Below the pieces are notes generated by a model. The model was not told the DNA's origin. It made no database searches and saw nothing but the letters and a program-made list of their open reading frames with translations. Source: Epiperipatus broadwayi (Eukaryota; Onychophora; Udeonychophora; Euonychophora; Peripatidae). From it: 64,000 nt of DNA. Below are positions 43,001 through 47,074 of this stretch, one piece after another (within the stretch, counting starts at the first letter, position 1; the number at the start of each line of letters is the position of its first letter). A program made the position numbers and the translations under genes. The stretch is from contig JAQFVV010000043.1 in assembly GCA_028023455.1 (NCBI GenBank), positions 2,665,483 to 2,729,482 on the forward strand. The letters are read 5' to 3'.

Positions 43001-45643
43001 AAACAAAATATCTAAAAAAATATGATTAAACGAATTATAACAAACTGTATATAAGAAAAAAAAAATCAAGGAAATTTCTTTTATTAAAAGAAAATATAAA
43101 AAAGTGGTATTTATATAGCATCCCTGCCAGAAGCTTTCCAGGCATTAATTTAATAAATAAAAAAAAAAGTAAATATTGAATATGCTTAATTTAGAGCATG
43201 CCATATTGTTTATACCATGTATTGGATGTCCCTAAAAATGGATTATTTAAAATAAAATGTCTGGCAAGCTTTTGGCAGGAATTCCTCATGAGTACCAAAG
43301 TTTTCATTAACAATAGTAAATGGCATGATTCATTATTTACAGATCTTCCACCAATTTATGGCACAGAAAACATATTTATGACTGAATTCTAACTAGTTCG
43401 AATTCTTTCTGCATCTTCAGGCTAATGAATTGATATTTATAATACCTTAAGGTTTTGGATTACAAGCCAATTTGCTGAAATAAAGATTTGTTATTAGGTA
43501 ACAATTAGTTTCCTCATTTATAATCTAACAGCAGGCACCTTTATCTTTGGCAAAAGAATTATAAAAAAGAATATCACAAGTTATAACCATTTTGCATTTA
43601 ATTAGAAAGTAATGACATGTTTTTCTATTGTAGAAACCGTAATGAAAACAGGGATTTTATTCAGTGCAAATCAATAGATTTGTTTTGACGAATTGAATTT
43701 TTTTTTTTTTTTTAGTAAGAGATATTGTTACTTCATTGTTCAAGTGGCAGAAATTTTTAACCCTATAAAATTTTGAATATAAGCCAAATTTTTTGGATTA
43801 GCTACAATAATTCTGAAACGAGTTCTCAACACCTATATAAGTAATATTGGAGGTCACTAAATAACTTAAGAAATAATTATTATTCCAAAAAATATGTATA
43901 TTAAAAATTTAGATTCTGCAGTTAATCTTTTTTTTTTTTAATAAGTTTTCATTTAATCATGAAATATTTTTAAAAATAGTATACCTGGATCTCATTTTAT
44001 GTGGTAGATAGGTTCCACAGAAAACCCGCATTAAAAAAAATCACACAAAAATAGACTTAACTTACCTTGAAAAATGGGGGATACATTCTGTAATTTTCAG
44101 AAATCGCATAAAAGCAAAGCAACATGGAAAAATTATTTTAAAATTTGCATAAAAAAAATATGGAAATAAAGTATGACTAATAAAAAATTTCAAATATTTG
44201 AAAAAATTGATACAAGACAAACTTTTTTTTATTAATTACAGTATTTAATATTACATTTTTTCATACATATTTTAATCATTGTCGCTATTTGACAATATGT
44301 GTTTTGTTTGTGAACTGGTAAGAAATCAGATTCATCACAAGAGGAAGTACAACTAGCACCACCTTCAGTCTTGTGCTGTGTTAATGGTTTTCTGTTAACA
44401 ATGTTATCGGTGATTAAACTTTGAGACAATTTTACTAATTGTTTATAAAGCTCACAATATGCAGACTTACAACCATTTAGTTCTCATTGGAATTTAAGAG
44501 GTTGTTCATTGCAGCAAACTCAGATTTCAGCATTTTCTAATGTTTTTCTTTGCATCACACATCAACATAAAAATCTATGATTAAATGATTGTTACTTATT
44601 AGAAAATAATAAATTTGTGATTTGATAGATATTTTTGTTTACTACTGAAATAAATTTTAAATGTTCACATTTTGTTTCTATATTTAAAAAATGAGATCGC
44701 AATCAATACAAAAAGATTATACATTATCATTAGAAATATTATTTGGTGTTATTTTCAGTTTACAAAATCAACAAAATCTTCATTATTTCCTATTATTTTT
44801 AAAAATGTAAAAGAATATTTATTCTGTTATATCTAACAAAATATGTTTTAAAAGTTTAAAATTTTTGAATATTTATTGCGATATTTTTATACTTGTAAGT
44901 ATAAATCTATTATTATTATTTACTCATAAGTATGAGTACGTTATTTACATAGAAGCTAAGATTCTAAATAGTTTCAGGCCTTATTCACGTTAGCTGCTAA
45001 TATAACATATTTTTGAGAAAAAAAAGTATTTCAAGTCAAAATAAGCTATTAGTAATTTAAATTTCTTGATATCTAATAAATATAGTGAAATATGAACTTC
45101 TTTATTGCATAAAAGAAAACCTGCATTAAAAGATATTAATAAGAAACATGAATCGCATAACCTCAAAATCGCATTAAAAAAAATCTGCATAAAACGAGAC
45201 CCAGATGTATATAGAGAGTCCAGTTAGACTCATATCTGTCATTCAGATGGTTGAATATCACTTGACTTCCCGAGCAATTAACTAACTATTTATCTACATA
45301 GACCAATAGATCTATAAATAAATAGATAGATATGTGATTTTGTGTTCTGTGAATATACTAATTATTTTTATTATTTCAGGTTCTTTTGGCCCAGTGTGTT
45401 GTTTATCTATGTAGAGCTCCTAAATCAATTGAGATCTACGGAGCTTATACCAAGGCAAAGGACTGCATCAAGAATCATGAAGGCCCTCTTCCTGGTGTAC
45501 CTTTACACTTGAGAAATGCACCAACAAAATTAATGAAGAATTTAGGCTATGGGAAAGATTATAAATATAATCCTATGTATAAGGAACCTGTAATACAGAG
45601 TTATCTACCAGAGGAATTACAACATTTAAATTTTTTTAAATAA
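9887..45643 (+). CDS. WRNIP1: WRNIP1-like AAA+ ATPase, 3' six exons (partial gene)
   Basis: Joined exons 9887-10081, 16050-16282, 18821-19104, 32113-32268, 32475-32554 and 45380-45643 give about 403 continuous codons ending in TAA. Visible motifs in order: the end of Walker A (TSLAHIIA), Walker [11 protein letters not shown], sensor-1 GATTENPSF, arginine-finger-type LLSRC, then the MgsA/RarA C-terminal signature ([62 protein letters not shown]). In this family (human WRNIP1, yeast Mgs1, bacterial RarA) the protein is a homo-oligomeric DNA-dependent ATPase acting at stalled replication forks. The start codon, UBZ finger and GPPGxGK part of Walker A must lie upstream; I did not find them in 1-9886. 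Introns are about 5.8-6.0, 2.5, 13.0, 0.2 and 12.8 kb and full of transposons. Every junction preserves frame, so the gene looks functional. The family identification is firm; transcript structure is inferred by eye. Confidence 0.93.
10612..10830. repeat. Penelope-terminus-like repeat (family B), inverted pair
   Basis: The left part, 10612-10760, read on the minus strand contains CTGAAGA, stem II GACT/AGTC and GAAA (10728-10754), followed by a downstream block ending in GCTAAAAAGTG that is shared with 19188-19275, 36359-36425 and 38808-38925. A plus-oriented piece (GGCTCTGAAGAAGACTGCAG) follows at 10781. The motif order is that of a hammerhead core with one extra A before stem II, but the cleavage triplet and stem I are not convincing. 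Confidence 0.5.
10976..11395. mobile_element. Mariner-derived miniature element
   Basis: The left end (about 10976-11090) shares with 22795-22920 and 23580-23690 the order ATCAATGCATG..., TTAGCTATTCATGACAAAAATTTTAAG, TGATCATGAATTATAACATGA. The right end (11320-11395: GATTTAGAGACGGTGCTGCA, then AGTTTGGAGAGCAAATCAATCACC) resembles the right ends at 15366-15420 and 23968-24030. Those copies include transposase remnants of mariner type; this one has lost almost all coding sequence. Confidence 0.55.
11606..11816. mobile_element. Miniature inverted-repeat element with 46-bp arms
   Basis: Arms 11606-11651 and 11771-11816 are inverted copies (ATATAAGGCTATAACCTTAG... and ...CTAAGGTTATAGCCTTATAT) with about one mismatch. 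The middle contains GTCGAATCTTATGTTAAGATTTGTAGAGGTCTC. Related middles and ends occur at 22390-22500 and 24690-24815, so it is a small family. No coding sequence was seen. Confidence 0.7.
12007..13115. mobile_element. Hammerhead-type foldback element, copy 4 (largest)
   Basis: A perfect 13-bp direct repeat TTATATAGCTAAA lies at 12007-12019 and 13103-13115. The body of 1083 bp is an inverted pair of nearly complete units: a minus-oriented unit 12020-12500 and a plus-oriented unit 12530-13102, meeting around 12500-12530. The minus ribozyme (about 12126-12184) is mutated; the plus ribozyme (12900-12958) keeps the core. Confidence 0.88.
12900..12958 (+). ncRNA. Hammerhead ribozyme, core intact
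   Basis: CTGATGA at 12915-12921, extra A, stem II AGC/GCT closing a CACAA loop, GAAA at 12935-12938, minimal stem III ACTAGT, GTC ending at 12944 where cleavage is predicted. The inner stem I is TCCTCA against TGTGGA (one U-U mismatch), the outer stem I ATCCAA/TTGGAT is perfect. It lies in sense orientation in WRNIP1 intron A-B. Confidence 0.75.
13190..13345 (+). mobile_element. RTE LINE 3' end fragment
   Basis: Aligns by eye to the last ~150 bp of the RTE copies at 51465-51620 and 56940-57090 (AGAGACCACATGTGAGATAG, GATGTGGAGAAGAGAGATTA, CTTCATCCTGCAGTGGATCG). It is 5'-truncated and carries several changes, and ends in the GAT-rich tail seen in the other copies. Confidence 0.8.
13350..14470. 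other. Non-coding stretch, nothing assigned
   Basis: A+T-rich. The plus frame 14176-14412 (78 codons, charged, no motif) is unassigned; it could be chance or the edge of the LINE remnant that follows. A poly(A) run lies near 13840. Confidence 0.4.
14470..15035 (+). pseudogene. LINE reverse transcriptase remnant
   Basis: Translation shows [20 protein letters not shown], then [19 protein letters not shown], a broken motif A (LYVGIKST), LWEITGI, then CLSPMLF (motif B region) and a degenerate motif [11 protein letters not shown]. The order fits non-LTR reverse transcriptases, but the sequence differs from the RTE copies here, so this is another LINE family. Stops and a frameshift near 14688 show it is dead. 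Confidence 0.7.
15120..15430 (-). pseudogene. Mariner transposase N-terminal fragment
   Basis: Frame 15328-15128 on the minus strand contains [19 protein letters not shown], then [19 protein letters not shown] and CDGKE. This is the N-terminal helix-turn-helix of mariner/SETMAR transposases, with the family pattern [13 protein letters not shown], a basic/serine stretch, then FxWFxxFxDGRE. Only about 45 residues of the roughly 340-residue protein remain. The terminal repeat continues to about 15430 (ATTCAGAAATGGGCTGCAGG). Confidence 0.75.
15636..15876 (+). repeat. Tandem duplication, 111 bp x 2
   Basis: Copies 15636-15746 and 15766-15876 begin AGCTAGAGGTCCAAAACACA and end TTTTAATTGTCAGTC. I see only two differences between them, with a 19-bp spacer. 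Their near identity in a highly mutated neighbourhood suggests a recent duplication or gene conversion. No gene is involved. Confidence 0.85.
16050..16282 (+). CDS. WRNIP1: WRNIP1 exon B: sensor 1 and arginine finger
   Basis: This exon has 233 nt, leaving two bases (AC) of a split codon. The acceptor is TTGTTCAG ending at 16049 and the donor is GTAAGT at 16283. The product reads [20 protein letters not shown] and onward through [14 protein letters not shown]. It therefore holds the sensor-1 asparagine of GATTEN and the SR arginine-finger position, which contacts ATP bound in the neighbouring subunit in AAA+ rings. The following helices ([19 protein letters not shown]) match the AAA+ lid in position. 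The last ~20 codons are variable in the family. Confidence 0.93.
16283..17472. other. WRNIP1 intron B-C, first half: nothing recognised
   Basis: A- and T-rich intron sequence with short homopolymers. No motif, arms or coding remnant recognised. Confidence 0.45.
17473..18386. mobile_element. Hammerhead-type foldback element, copy 5
   Basis: Flanked by AGAAATAATT (17473-17482 and 18374-18383), extending to 12 of 13 matches. The left unit is minus-oriented (17483-17872) and switches to a plus-oriented unit at 17873. TTGATTACTCTGGCTTGCAC occurs at 17873 and 18311, giving a unit length of about 438 nt. The left ribozyme (17640-17700, minus) has ATTGATGA where CTGATGA is expected; the right one (18205-18263) is intact. 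Confidence 0.88.
18205..18263 (+). ncRNA. Hammerhead ribozyme, best-preserved copy
   Basis: Outer stem I ATCCAA (18205-18210) pairs with TTGGAT (18258-18263). Inner stem I TCCTCA pairs with TGGGGA, including one G-U. CTGATGA is at 18220-18226, followed by an extra A, stem II AGC/GCT around loop TACAA, another A, GAAA at 18240-18243, ACTAGT as minimal stem III and GTC ending at 18249, the predicted cleavage point. All universally conserved core bases of a type I hammerhead are present. An unpaired A beside A9 is known from a natural viroid hammerhead (CChMVd). The very short stem III suggests activity as a dimer, as described for Penelope-type and retrozyme hammerheads. Confidence 0.8.
18430..18793. 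mobile_element. Hammerhead-type foldback element, copy 6
   Basis: Bounded by TTGGATTTA at 18430-18438 and 18785-18793. The left part is a minus-oriented unit with a degenerate ribozyme (about 18535-18605); the short right part ends in GTGATCATGTGATGTTTCAG. It ends ~27 bp before the acceptor of WRNIP1 exon C. Confidence 0.75.
18821..19104 (+). CDS. WRNIP1: WRNIP1 exon C: sensor 2 lid and variable linker
   Basis: This exon has 284 nt. The first base completes the threonine codon begun in exon B, and the last base (G) starts a glycine codon finished in exon D. The acceptor TTTTTTAG ends at 18820 and the donor is GTGAGA at 19105. It encodes [23 protein letters not shown], the lid region with the conserved GDAR sensor-2 arginine, then a polar, poorly conserved linker (about residues 40-70), then [17 protein letters not shown], which closely matches the family. 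A foldback element ends only about 36 bp upstream of this exon. Confidence 0.92.
19180..19660. repeat. Penelope-terminus-like repeat (family B), inverted arms
   Basis: Left arm 19188-19280 (TTTTTAGCAAAAACTTTTCA, ATATATGCATACAC, GTTTCGACTGTCCTGCAG) is repeated inverted at 19505-19610. Both arms hold the degenerate CTGAAGA / GACTG-CAGTC / GAAAC pattern: the minus one has an extra G (CTGAAGGA) and the plus one TTGAAGA and TTGAAAC. The interior (19280-19500) is A-rich with no coding sequence. Confidence 0.55.
20640..21240. repeat. Diverged direct and inverted repeats
   Basis: A block containing ATTCTATTGGTTTATTTTAA... (20867-20950) recurs diverged at 21155-21235. Another block, AGATAGTAAATGGAAATC (20702-20719) next to ATAATATTC, recurs inverted at 21105-21165 (GATTTCCATTTATTATCTAA). 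This looks like an old foldback transposon; no coding sequence was seen. Confidence 0.45.
22320..22590. repeat. Miniature inverted-repeat element remnant
   Basis: AGATTCTCATGAC (22321-22333) is matched inverted by GTCATGAGAATCT (22573-22585). The middle (GTTAAGACCTGTAGAGATCC..., TTTAGGTTTATTGCCTTAG) resembles the miniature elements at 11606-11816 and 24690-24815, which suggests one of them is nested inside. Confidence 0.5.
22755..23135 (-). pseudogene. Mariner element remnant
   Basis: Left terminal block 22795-22920 is shared with 10976-11090 and 23580-23690. At 22960-23060, minus strand, the degraded N-terminal transposase pattern can be read ([17 protein letters not shown] sequence, as at 15128-15328). 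Only the 5' fragment of the transposase remains, with stops. Confidence 0.6.
23555..24040 (+). pseudogene. Mariner element with transposase remnant
   Basis: Plus-strand sequence 23715-23880 reads [20 protein letters not shown], then, after frameshifts, [25 protein letters not shown]. This is the mariner N-terminal helix-turn-helix (ATETFEM, then [17 protein letters not shown]). Terminal blocks at 23580-23690 and 23968-24030 match the other mariner copies here. The catalytic D,D,D domain is missing. Confidence 0.75.
24690..24815. repeat. Miniature element fragment (11606-type)
   Basis: Shares AGATTTGAAGAGATCCCTAC and TTAAGGTTATAGCCTTAAT with the element at 11606-11816. The left arm is degenerate. 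The surrounding intron (24040-25650) shows nothing else. Confidence 0.5.
25657..26790. mobile_element. Tigger/pogo-type DNA transposon, deletion derivative
   Basis: Inverted ends CACCTGGGGCTCGTTTTACG (from 25659) and CGCGTAAAAAGAGACCCAGG (to 26788) with TA on both sides, the target duplication of the Tc1/mariner-pogo superfamily. A second copy with the same ends is at 43980-45209. The minus frame 26248-26033 ([37 protein letters not shown]) resembles the extreme C-terminal tail of Tigger-type transposase proteins. The DDE catalytic region is absent. Superfamily assignment rests on the TA site, ends and tail, so it is moderately sure. Confidence 0.7.
26791..27820. other. WRNIP1 intron C-D stretch, no clear element
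   Basis: The sequence 27000-27450 has G+A-rich stretches (AAGGGGGAAAGAGATA, GCTGAAGAGAGATAGCTGGA) that could come from an old retroelement. No motif is readable. Confidence 0.3.
27821..27903. mobile_element. Hammerhead-family foldback, short copy 7
   Basis: CAATTGAAA flanks at 27821-27829 and 27895-27903. The 65-bp body keeps only the unit ends: AGAGGCAAAATTCCCATATAG and then GCATAAAGAATGGTCATCAC through GATGTTTAGTGGTT. The ribozyme is absent. Confidence 0.7.
27955..28049. mobile_element. Hammerhead-family foldback, short copy 8
   Basis: A perfect 13-bp direct repeat AAGTTTAAATCTA lies at 27955-27967 and 28037-28049. The 69-bp body is TTAAACATCACATGATCATC (minus orientation) joined to a short hairpin and AGAGTTTTGCCTGTTTT (plus). 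No ribozyme. Such a small copy with a perfect duplication shows that only end sequences are needed for recognition of the family. Confidence 0.8.
28272..28436. mobile_element. Miniature element with perfect 29-bp inverted ends
   Basis: 28272-28300 (TAATCAATGAGGATTGCCAA...) and 28408-28436 are exact reverse complements. The 107-bp interior has a C-rich run (GGACCCCCCTCCC) and no ORF. ATTGGATGGTTTA occurs at its left border and again near 28493, which may mark a duplication of flanking sequence. Superfamily unknown. Confidence 0.75.
28757..29242. mobile_element. Hammerhead-type foldback element, copy 9
   Basis: A perfect 14-bp direct repeat TGAATTGAAGTACT lies at 28757-28770 and 29229-29242. 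The minus-oriented left unit (28771-29104) joins a plus-oriented right part at ~29105. The minus ribozyme (28935-28993) has CTAATGA in place of CTGATGA, which should kill it; the plus part lacks CTGANGA at the junction. Confidence 0.88.
29459..30089. mobile_element. hAT-type non-autonomous element
   Basis: Inverted ends CAGCGTTTCTCAATCT (from 29467) and GGTTGAGAAACGCTG (to 30081), with 8-bp flanks CTTTAGAG/CTTTAGAA, one mismatch. Ends of the form CAGxGxTTCTCAACCT and 8-bp target duplications are typical of the hAT superfamily. The interior is A+T-rich with no transposase. A C-homopolymer lies near 29806-29813. Confidence 0.8.
31150..31731. mobile_element. Hammerhead-type foldback element, copy 10
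   Basis: A perfect 13-bp direct repeat AATATTGAGATTA lies at 31150-31162 and 31719-31731. The left 160 bp form a hairpin: 31163-31241 is the inverse of 31245-31325 (TAAACCACTAAGCATCACAT and its complement ATACTTAGTGGTTTA). This is followed by one complete plus-oriented unit with the ribozyme at 31567-31625, ending ATGGAGAGTTTTGCCTTTG. It is the clearest single-unit copy. Confidence 0.9.
31567..31625 (+). ncRNA. Hammerhead ribozyme, core intact with GTA site
   Basis: CTGATGA (31582-31588), extra A, stem II GGC/GCC around CACAA, GAAA (31602-31605), ACTAGT minimal stem III and cleavage triplet GTA ending at 31611. GTA satisfies the NUH rule though GTC is commoner. Inner stem I TCCTCA/TGGGGA and outer stem I ATCCAA/TTGGAT both pair fully. 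In sense orientation in WRNIP1 intron C-D. Confidence 0.78.
32113..32268 (+). CDS. WRNIP1: WRNIP1 exon D: MgsA C-terminal signature
   Basis: This exon has 156 nt. The acceptor is TTCATTTAG ending at 32112. It encodes [18 protein letters not shown], then [20 protein letters not shown] and LIRFSSEDI, the most conserved block of the C-terminal, oligomerisation-linked domain. To stay in frame with exon E it must end after the G at 32268, so the intron opens with GC (ATAG, then GCGAGG) instead of GT. Reading straight through meets a stop after about 12 codons at 32295-32297. A GC-AG intron is the simplest explanation; a base error or mutation at 32270 is the alternative. Confidence 0.9.
32475..32554 (+). 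CDS. WRNIP1: WRNIP1 exon E: short conserved exon
   Basis: This exon has 80 nt. The acceptor TTTCTTAG ends at 32474 and the donor is GTTAGT at 32555. With the split glycine codon from exon D it reads [18 protein letters not shown] and then HFIGMPECE, nearly identical in pattern to other WRNIP1 proteins (LADPx[15 protein letters not shown]). It lies only 206 bp after exon D, the one short intron in the window. Confidence 0.93.
33067..33418. mobile_element. Foldback element of a second family, with hammerhead
   Basis: Inverted arms 33067-33138 and 33344-33418 (TTGCAAGAAAATCAAGTCAT... and ...ATGACTTGATTTCCTTGCA), with loosely conserved AAGCTTGTAT and TATAATGAGC in the arms. The middle carries a hammerhead-like core at 33252-33316. 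I could not find a clear flanking target duplication. Apart from the ribozyme core and GATCTGGGGATAT, the sequence does not match family 1. Relatives without a ribozyme lie at 3910-4015 and 49256-49460. Confidence 0.7.
33252..33316 (+). ncRNA. Hammerhead ribozyme of family 2
   Basis: Outer stem I GAATATCC (33252-33259) pairs perfectly with GGATATTC (33309-33316). Inner stem I TTTCA pairs with TGGGG (three G-U). CTGAGGA is at 33270-33276, stem II ATGC/GCAT (4 bp, no extra A) closes a CAAAA loop, GAAA is at 33290-33293 and ATC ends at 33299. The C in GAAAC would face A of ATC, so stem III is weakened (family 1 has ACTAGTC here). Stems differ in sequence from family 1 while the core is kept. Confidence 0.65.
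34231..35760. other. Unassigned, less A+T-rich block, possible retroelement remnant
   Basis: Starts with the palindrome GACGACCACGTAAAGTCGTC (34233-34252). It contains two diverged copies of a block AGAGGGG-AAGTGGATGCATAAA...AATGCGTTTCTTCTCTC (about 34400-34455 and 34485-34540). It then has less A+T-rich sequence at 34930-35060 (GACCTGCTAGAGGGACCGCC) and 35480-35720 (GCTACGACAGAGGGGAAACT, GCAGCCGAGGGTATCTTGGT). The mix suggests an LTR-type or other retroelement remnant, but I found no paired LTR, protease or polymerase motif. Assignment is a guess. Confidence 0.3.
35052..35276 (+). CDS. Hypothetical short ORF with a 66-bp internal repeat
   Basis: 74-codon frame starting at ATG 35052. Two near-repeats in the protein ([20 protein letters not shown] and [16 protein letters not shown]) correspond to a DNA period of about 66 bp: AAAATAACCCCAC occurs at about 35090 and 35156. 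It is rich in E, T, P and K and has no recognised domain. CCTAGGTAAAA at 35230-35240 could be a splice donor, which would make it part of a larger coding exon. It sits in a block less A+T-rich than its surroundings. It may be from a retroelement gag-like region or chance; low confidence that it is a gene. Confidence 0.25.
   Translation: MKLNLKNQPANWMKITPQTEEVNGEPKEPTSKTGTKITPPSEEVNQERSEEIPMGQLQQSLGKSMHAFSFVYYL
36359..36647. repeat. Penelope-terminus-like inverted repeat (family B)
   Basis: Arms 36342-36432 and 36545-36640 are inverted copies, with AATTCTTCTTACACTTTTTGC at one end and CTGAAAAAAGTGTAAGAAGA at the other. Each arm carries CTGATGA, an extra A, GACT/AGTC stem II, GAAAC and TGTA: plus strand 36558-36591, minus strand 36392-36425. 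This satisfies the hammerhead core (GTA site, one-base stem III loop). Stem I is replaced by an AAT trinucleotide run and barely pairs, so activity is unlikely here. Confidence 0.6.
36830..37860 (+). pseudogene. LINE reverse transcriptase remnant (Jockey/CR1-like)
   Basis: Readable fragments in order: [22 protein letters not shown] (motif A region), [16 protein letters not shown] (motif B to C), then [24 protein letters not shown], and farther on [13 protein letters not shown] and [10 protein letters not shown]. The order and words such as EQAGFRP, NLFINxLP, FHLNN and EYCAPIW fit Jockey/CR1-like LINEs, not the RTE copies. Dozens of stops show an old insertion. Confidence 0.6.
38808..38925 (-). 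repeat. Family B terminal-repeat fragment
   Basis: Shares AAATTCACCACTT, TTTTGCTGTAATATCTTATA, AATTTATCCTC and GAACACTTTTTAGCAAAAAC with 10612-10700, and the end with 19180-19220. The part with the ribozyme-like motif is missing. The surrounding 37860-40925 has no other recognised element. Confidence 0.6.
40931..41355. mobile_element. Penelope-like element fragment with inverted flanks
   Basis: Arms 40931-40985 and 41301-41355 are 55-bp inverted copies (TGTAAGAGTTAATACGTTTG... and ...ATATTAACTCTTACA) with about eight differences. Between them, on the minus strand, lies a 55-codon open stretch resembling the C-terminal end of a GIY-YIG endonuclease. Inverted terminal-repeat pieces flanking truncated copies are common in Penelope-like retroelements. 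Confidence 0.6.
41100..41265 (-). pseudogene. GIY-YIG endonuclease tail of a Penelope-like element
   Basis: Minus-strand translation reads [20 protein letters not shown], then [20 protein letters not shown], then [12 protein letters not shown]. The pattern H-(basic)-x-H-xF-x8-IIxxERSxxxRKIKEAxxI and a terminal INR matches the end of GIY-YIG endonuclease domains of endonuclease-bearing Penelope-like elements, where the E of the ER pair binds metal. No GIY or YIG motif and no reverse transcriptase remains. Identification is by pattern only. Confidence 0.55.
41360..43120. other. WRNIP1 intron E-F stretch, nothing recognised
   Basis: A+T-rich with short CA/TACA runs near 42470-42490. No element ends or coding remnants recognised. 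Confidence 0.4.
43123..43279. repeat. Short inverted-repeat element
   Basis: CCTGCCAGAAGCTTTCCAGGCATT at the left (43123-43146, with continuing loose match) is inverted at the right (AATGTCTGGCAAGCTTTTGG, CAGG, to 43279). About 35-bp arms with several mismatches. No coding sequence; the frame 43198-43392 is treated as chance. Confidence 0.5.
43980..45209. mobile_element. Tigger/pogo-type transposon, second copy
   Basis: Ends TACCTGGATCTCATTTTATG (from 43982) and GCATAAAACGAGACCCAGAT (to 45207), with TA on both sides. The left ~250 bp and the minus-strand tail region (about 44280-44500, including [19 protein letters not shown]) are collinear with 25657-26790. It has drifted further and lacks catalytic sequence. 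Confidence 0.65.
45380..45643 (+). CDS. WRNIP1: WRNIP1 terminal exon with stop codon
   Basis: This exon has 264 nt including TAA at 45641-45643. The acceptor is TTATTTCAG ending at 45379. It begins [20 protein letters not shown] and continues through [36 protein letters not shown] and [14 protein letters not shown], the usual end of WRNIP1, so the C-terminus is complete. Putative poly(A) signals AATAAA lie at 45638-45643 (over the stop) and 45679-45684. The ORF could be extended upstream to an ATG at 45386 only artificially; homology starts at the acceptor. Confidence 0.93.
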   Translation, partial: VLLAQCVVYLCRAPKSIEIYGAYTKAKDCIKNHEGPLPGVPLHLRNAPTKLMKNLGYGKDYKYNPMYKEPVIQSYLPEELQHLNFFK

Positions 45644-45659
45644 ATATATGTGTGTGTGT

Positions 45660-46150
45660 GTACAGGGATTGATTAACAAATAAACTTTCAATGAGAAAGA
45701 TTAGCAAAACTTTTCTGCTAAAAGAAAAAAATATAATCCTTCGTAGTTACAAGTTCAATCTACTTTTTTTATATAATCATTTTCAGCATTAAGGCATTTA
45801 TCTCAACATCGAAGTAACTTTTCAAATACATTCTGCAAATGATCGTAGAATTCTTGATCTGATTTGCTGTACTAGTGGCAACCTTGATATTGAGAGTACA
45901 GAAACTTTATGGTAGTCTAAAAATGTTATGAACGATTGAAAACACAGTGAAATAAGACATTTGCAGTACTCGGGAAATGTCTTAATGGTCATCCTTTTTG
46001 TCTATACTAGCCAAATTTCCCATTTGCTGTGGTTTGATATCTGCAATTATATTGGTGGAGTGATTAGATTGAGATTTCTCGTTGCTTTTCAAACAGCTCG
46101 ACACCAGTTATGAACAGACTCCAAGTAGCTGTATTTTTGTTAATAATCCG
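45660..46150 (-). pseudogene. Mariner-type transposase remnant downstream of WRNIP1
   Basis: Minus-strand fragments in order: SVHNWCRAV, then IDKKDDHKDISRVLQMSYFT, then VFSIVHN, which follow the second helix-turn-helix of mariner transposases (RVTIKEISExLxISYGSVxxIVHxxL). Nearer 45780, EFYDHLQNVFEKLLRC and DKCLNAENDYIKK resemble the C-terminal end (KCINxxGDYVEK). The catalytic middle is gone. Confidence 0.5.
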
Positions 46151-46434
46151 AAATGCTGCAGATGTACGTTTTAGTTGCAGTATATATAGTTATCATTTGT
46201 TATTGAATGGGATTACATTTTCTTGTAAAATTTACCATTATCATTAACGTGGTTGATGATAGTTTTGATTTACGTTACTAGACCAAAAAAAACTTTTTTA
46301 CAAAAAGCATTTGCAATAATAATTTTGCATATTTAAGTGATATGAGTGAAAATTGATGTTTCACATCAATAATACACGCATATATACTTATTTATATTTA
46401 AGTCAATGATTGCATAATGCTAGTTCAAACACAA

Positions 46435-46580
46435 ATATATTAAATGAATACAGACCAATGCCAAAATGTTTCAACAACATTGACTCAAGCAATATAAAAT
46501 AAAAGAATTTCTTTTTTTAAGTTGTTTGATCATAGATAGCGCTGTTGAAATATTTTAGCTTGTATTCATTTAATATATAT
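46435..46580. repeat. Short inverted-repeat element
   Basis: Left arm 46435-46478 (ATATATTAAATGAATACAGAC..., AAAATGTTTCAACAAC) is inverted at 46541-46580 (GCTGTTGAAATATTTTAGC, TTGTATTCATTTAATATAT). Interior 62 bp. Non-coding, origin unknown. Confidence 0.6.
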
Positions 46581-46912
46581 ATATGCAAACGCACACAAAC
46601 TTTTAAAACAGATGGCAATAAATCAAGAGAAATAAAATATCATAATTATAAATAATATTTAGCGATATAGCTAATTGGCAGTTTGAATAATTTAGGTTTT
46701 ATTGTATATTTGCAATAACTGATTATACACATACATGCATGTATATCTTATTTATGCTAATTTTGAGATTTTTATATTTTTTAAGGAAATTTTTATCGTA
46801 TTCCCAATAGATCTAAATTGTGAATCAAAATATTTAATCATTATACATATGTGTATGTTTATCTAGTCATAATTATATGGATTATAACCTGCTACCATCT
46901 CAAATAGAGATA

Positions 46913-47069
46913 AAATAATGTGAAATTACTGAAAAACCCCAGCAAGCTATATATAAATTAACTGTCAATAAGCTCAAAATATAGAATGAGCCCTATTCTA
47001 CGTTTTATGTTTACTGACAGTTAGTTTGCATATAGCTTACTGAGGTTTTTCAATATTTCCACATTATTT
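46913..47069. repeat. Short inverted-repeat element
   Basis: Arms 46913-46969 and 47011-47069 are inverted copies of about 57 bp (AAATAATGTGAAATTACTG... and ...AATATTTCCACATTATTT) with scattered mismatches around a 41-bp centre. Non-coding miniature element; family unknown. Confidence 0.65.
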
Positions 47070-47074
47070 CACTT

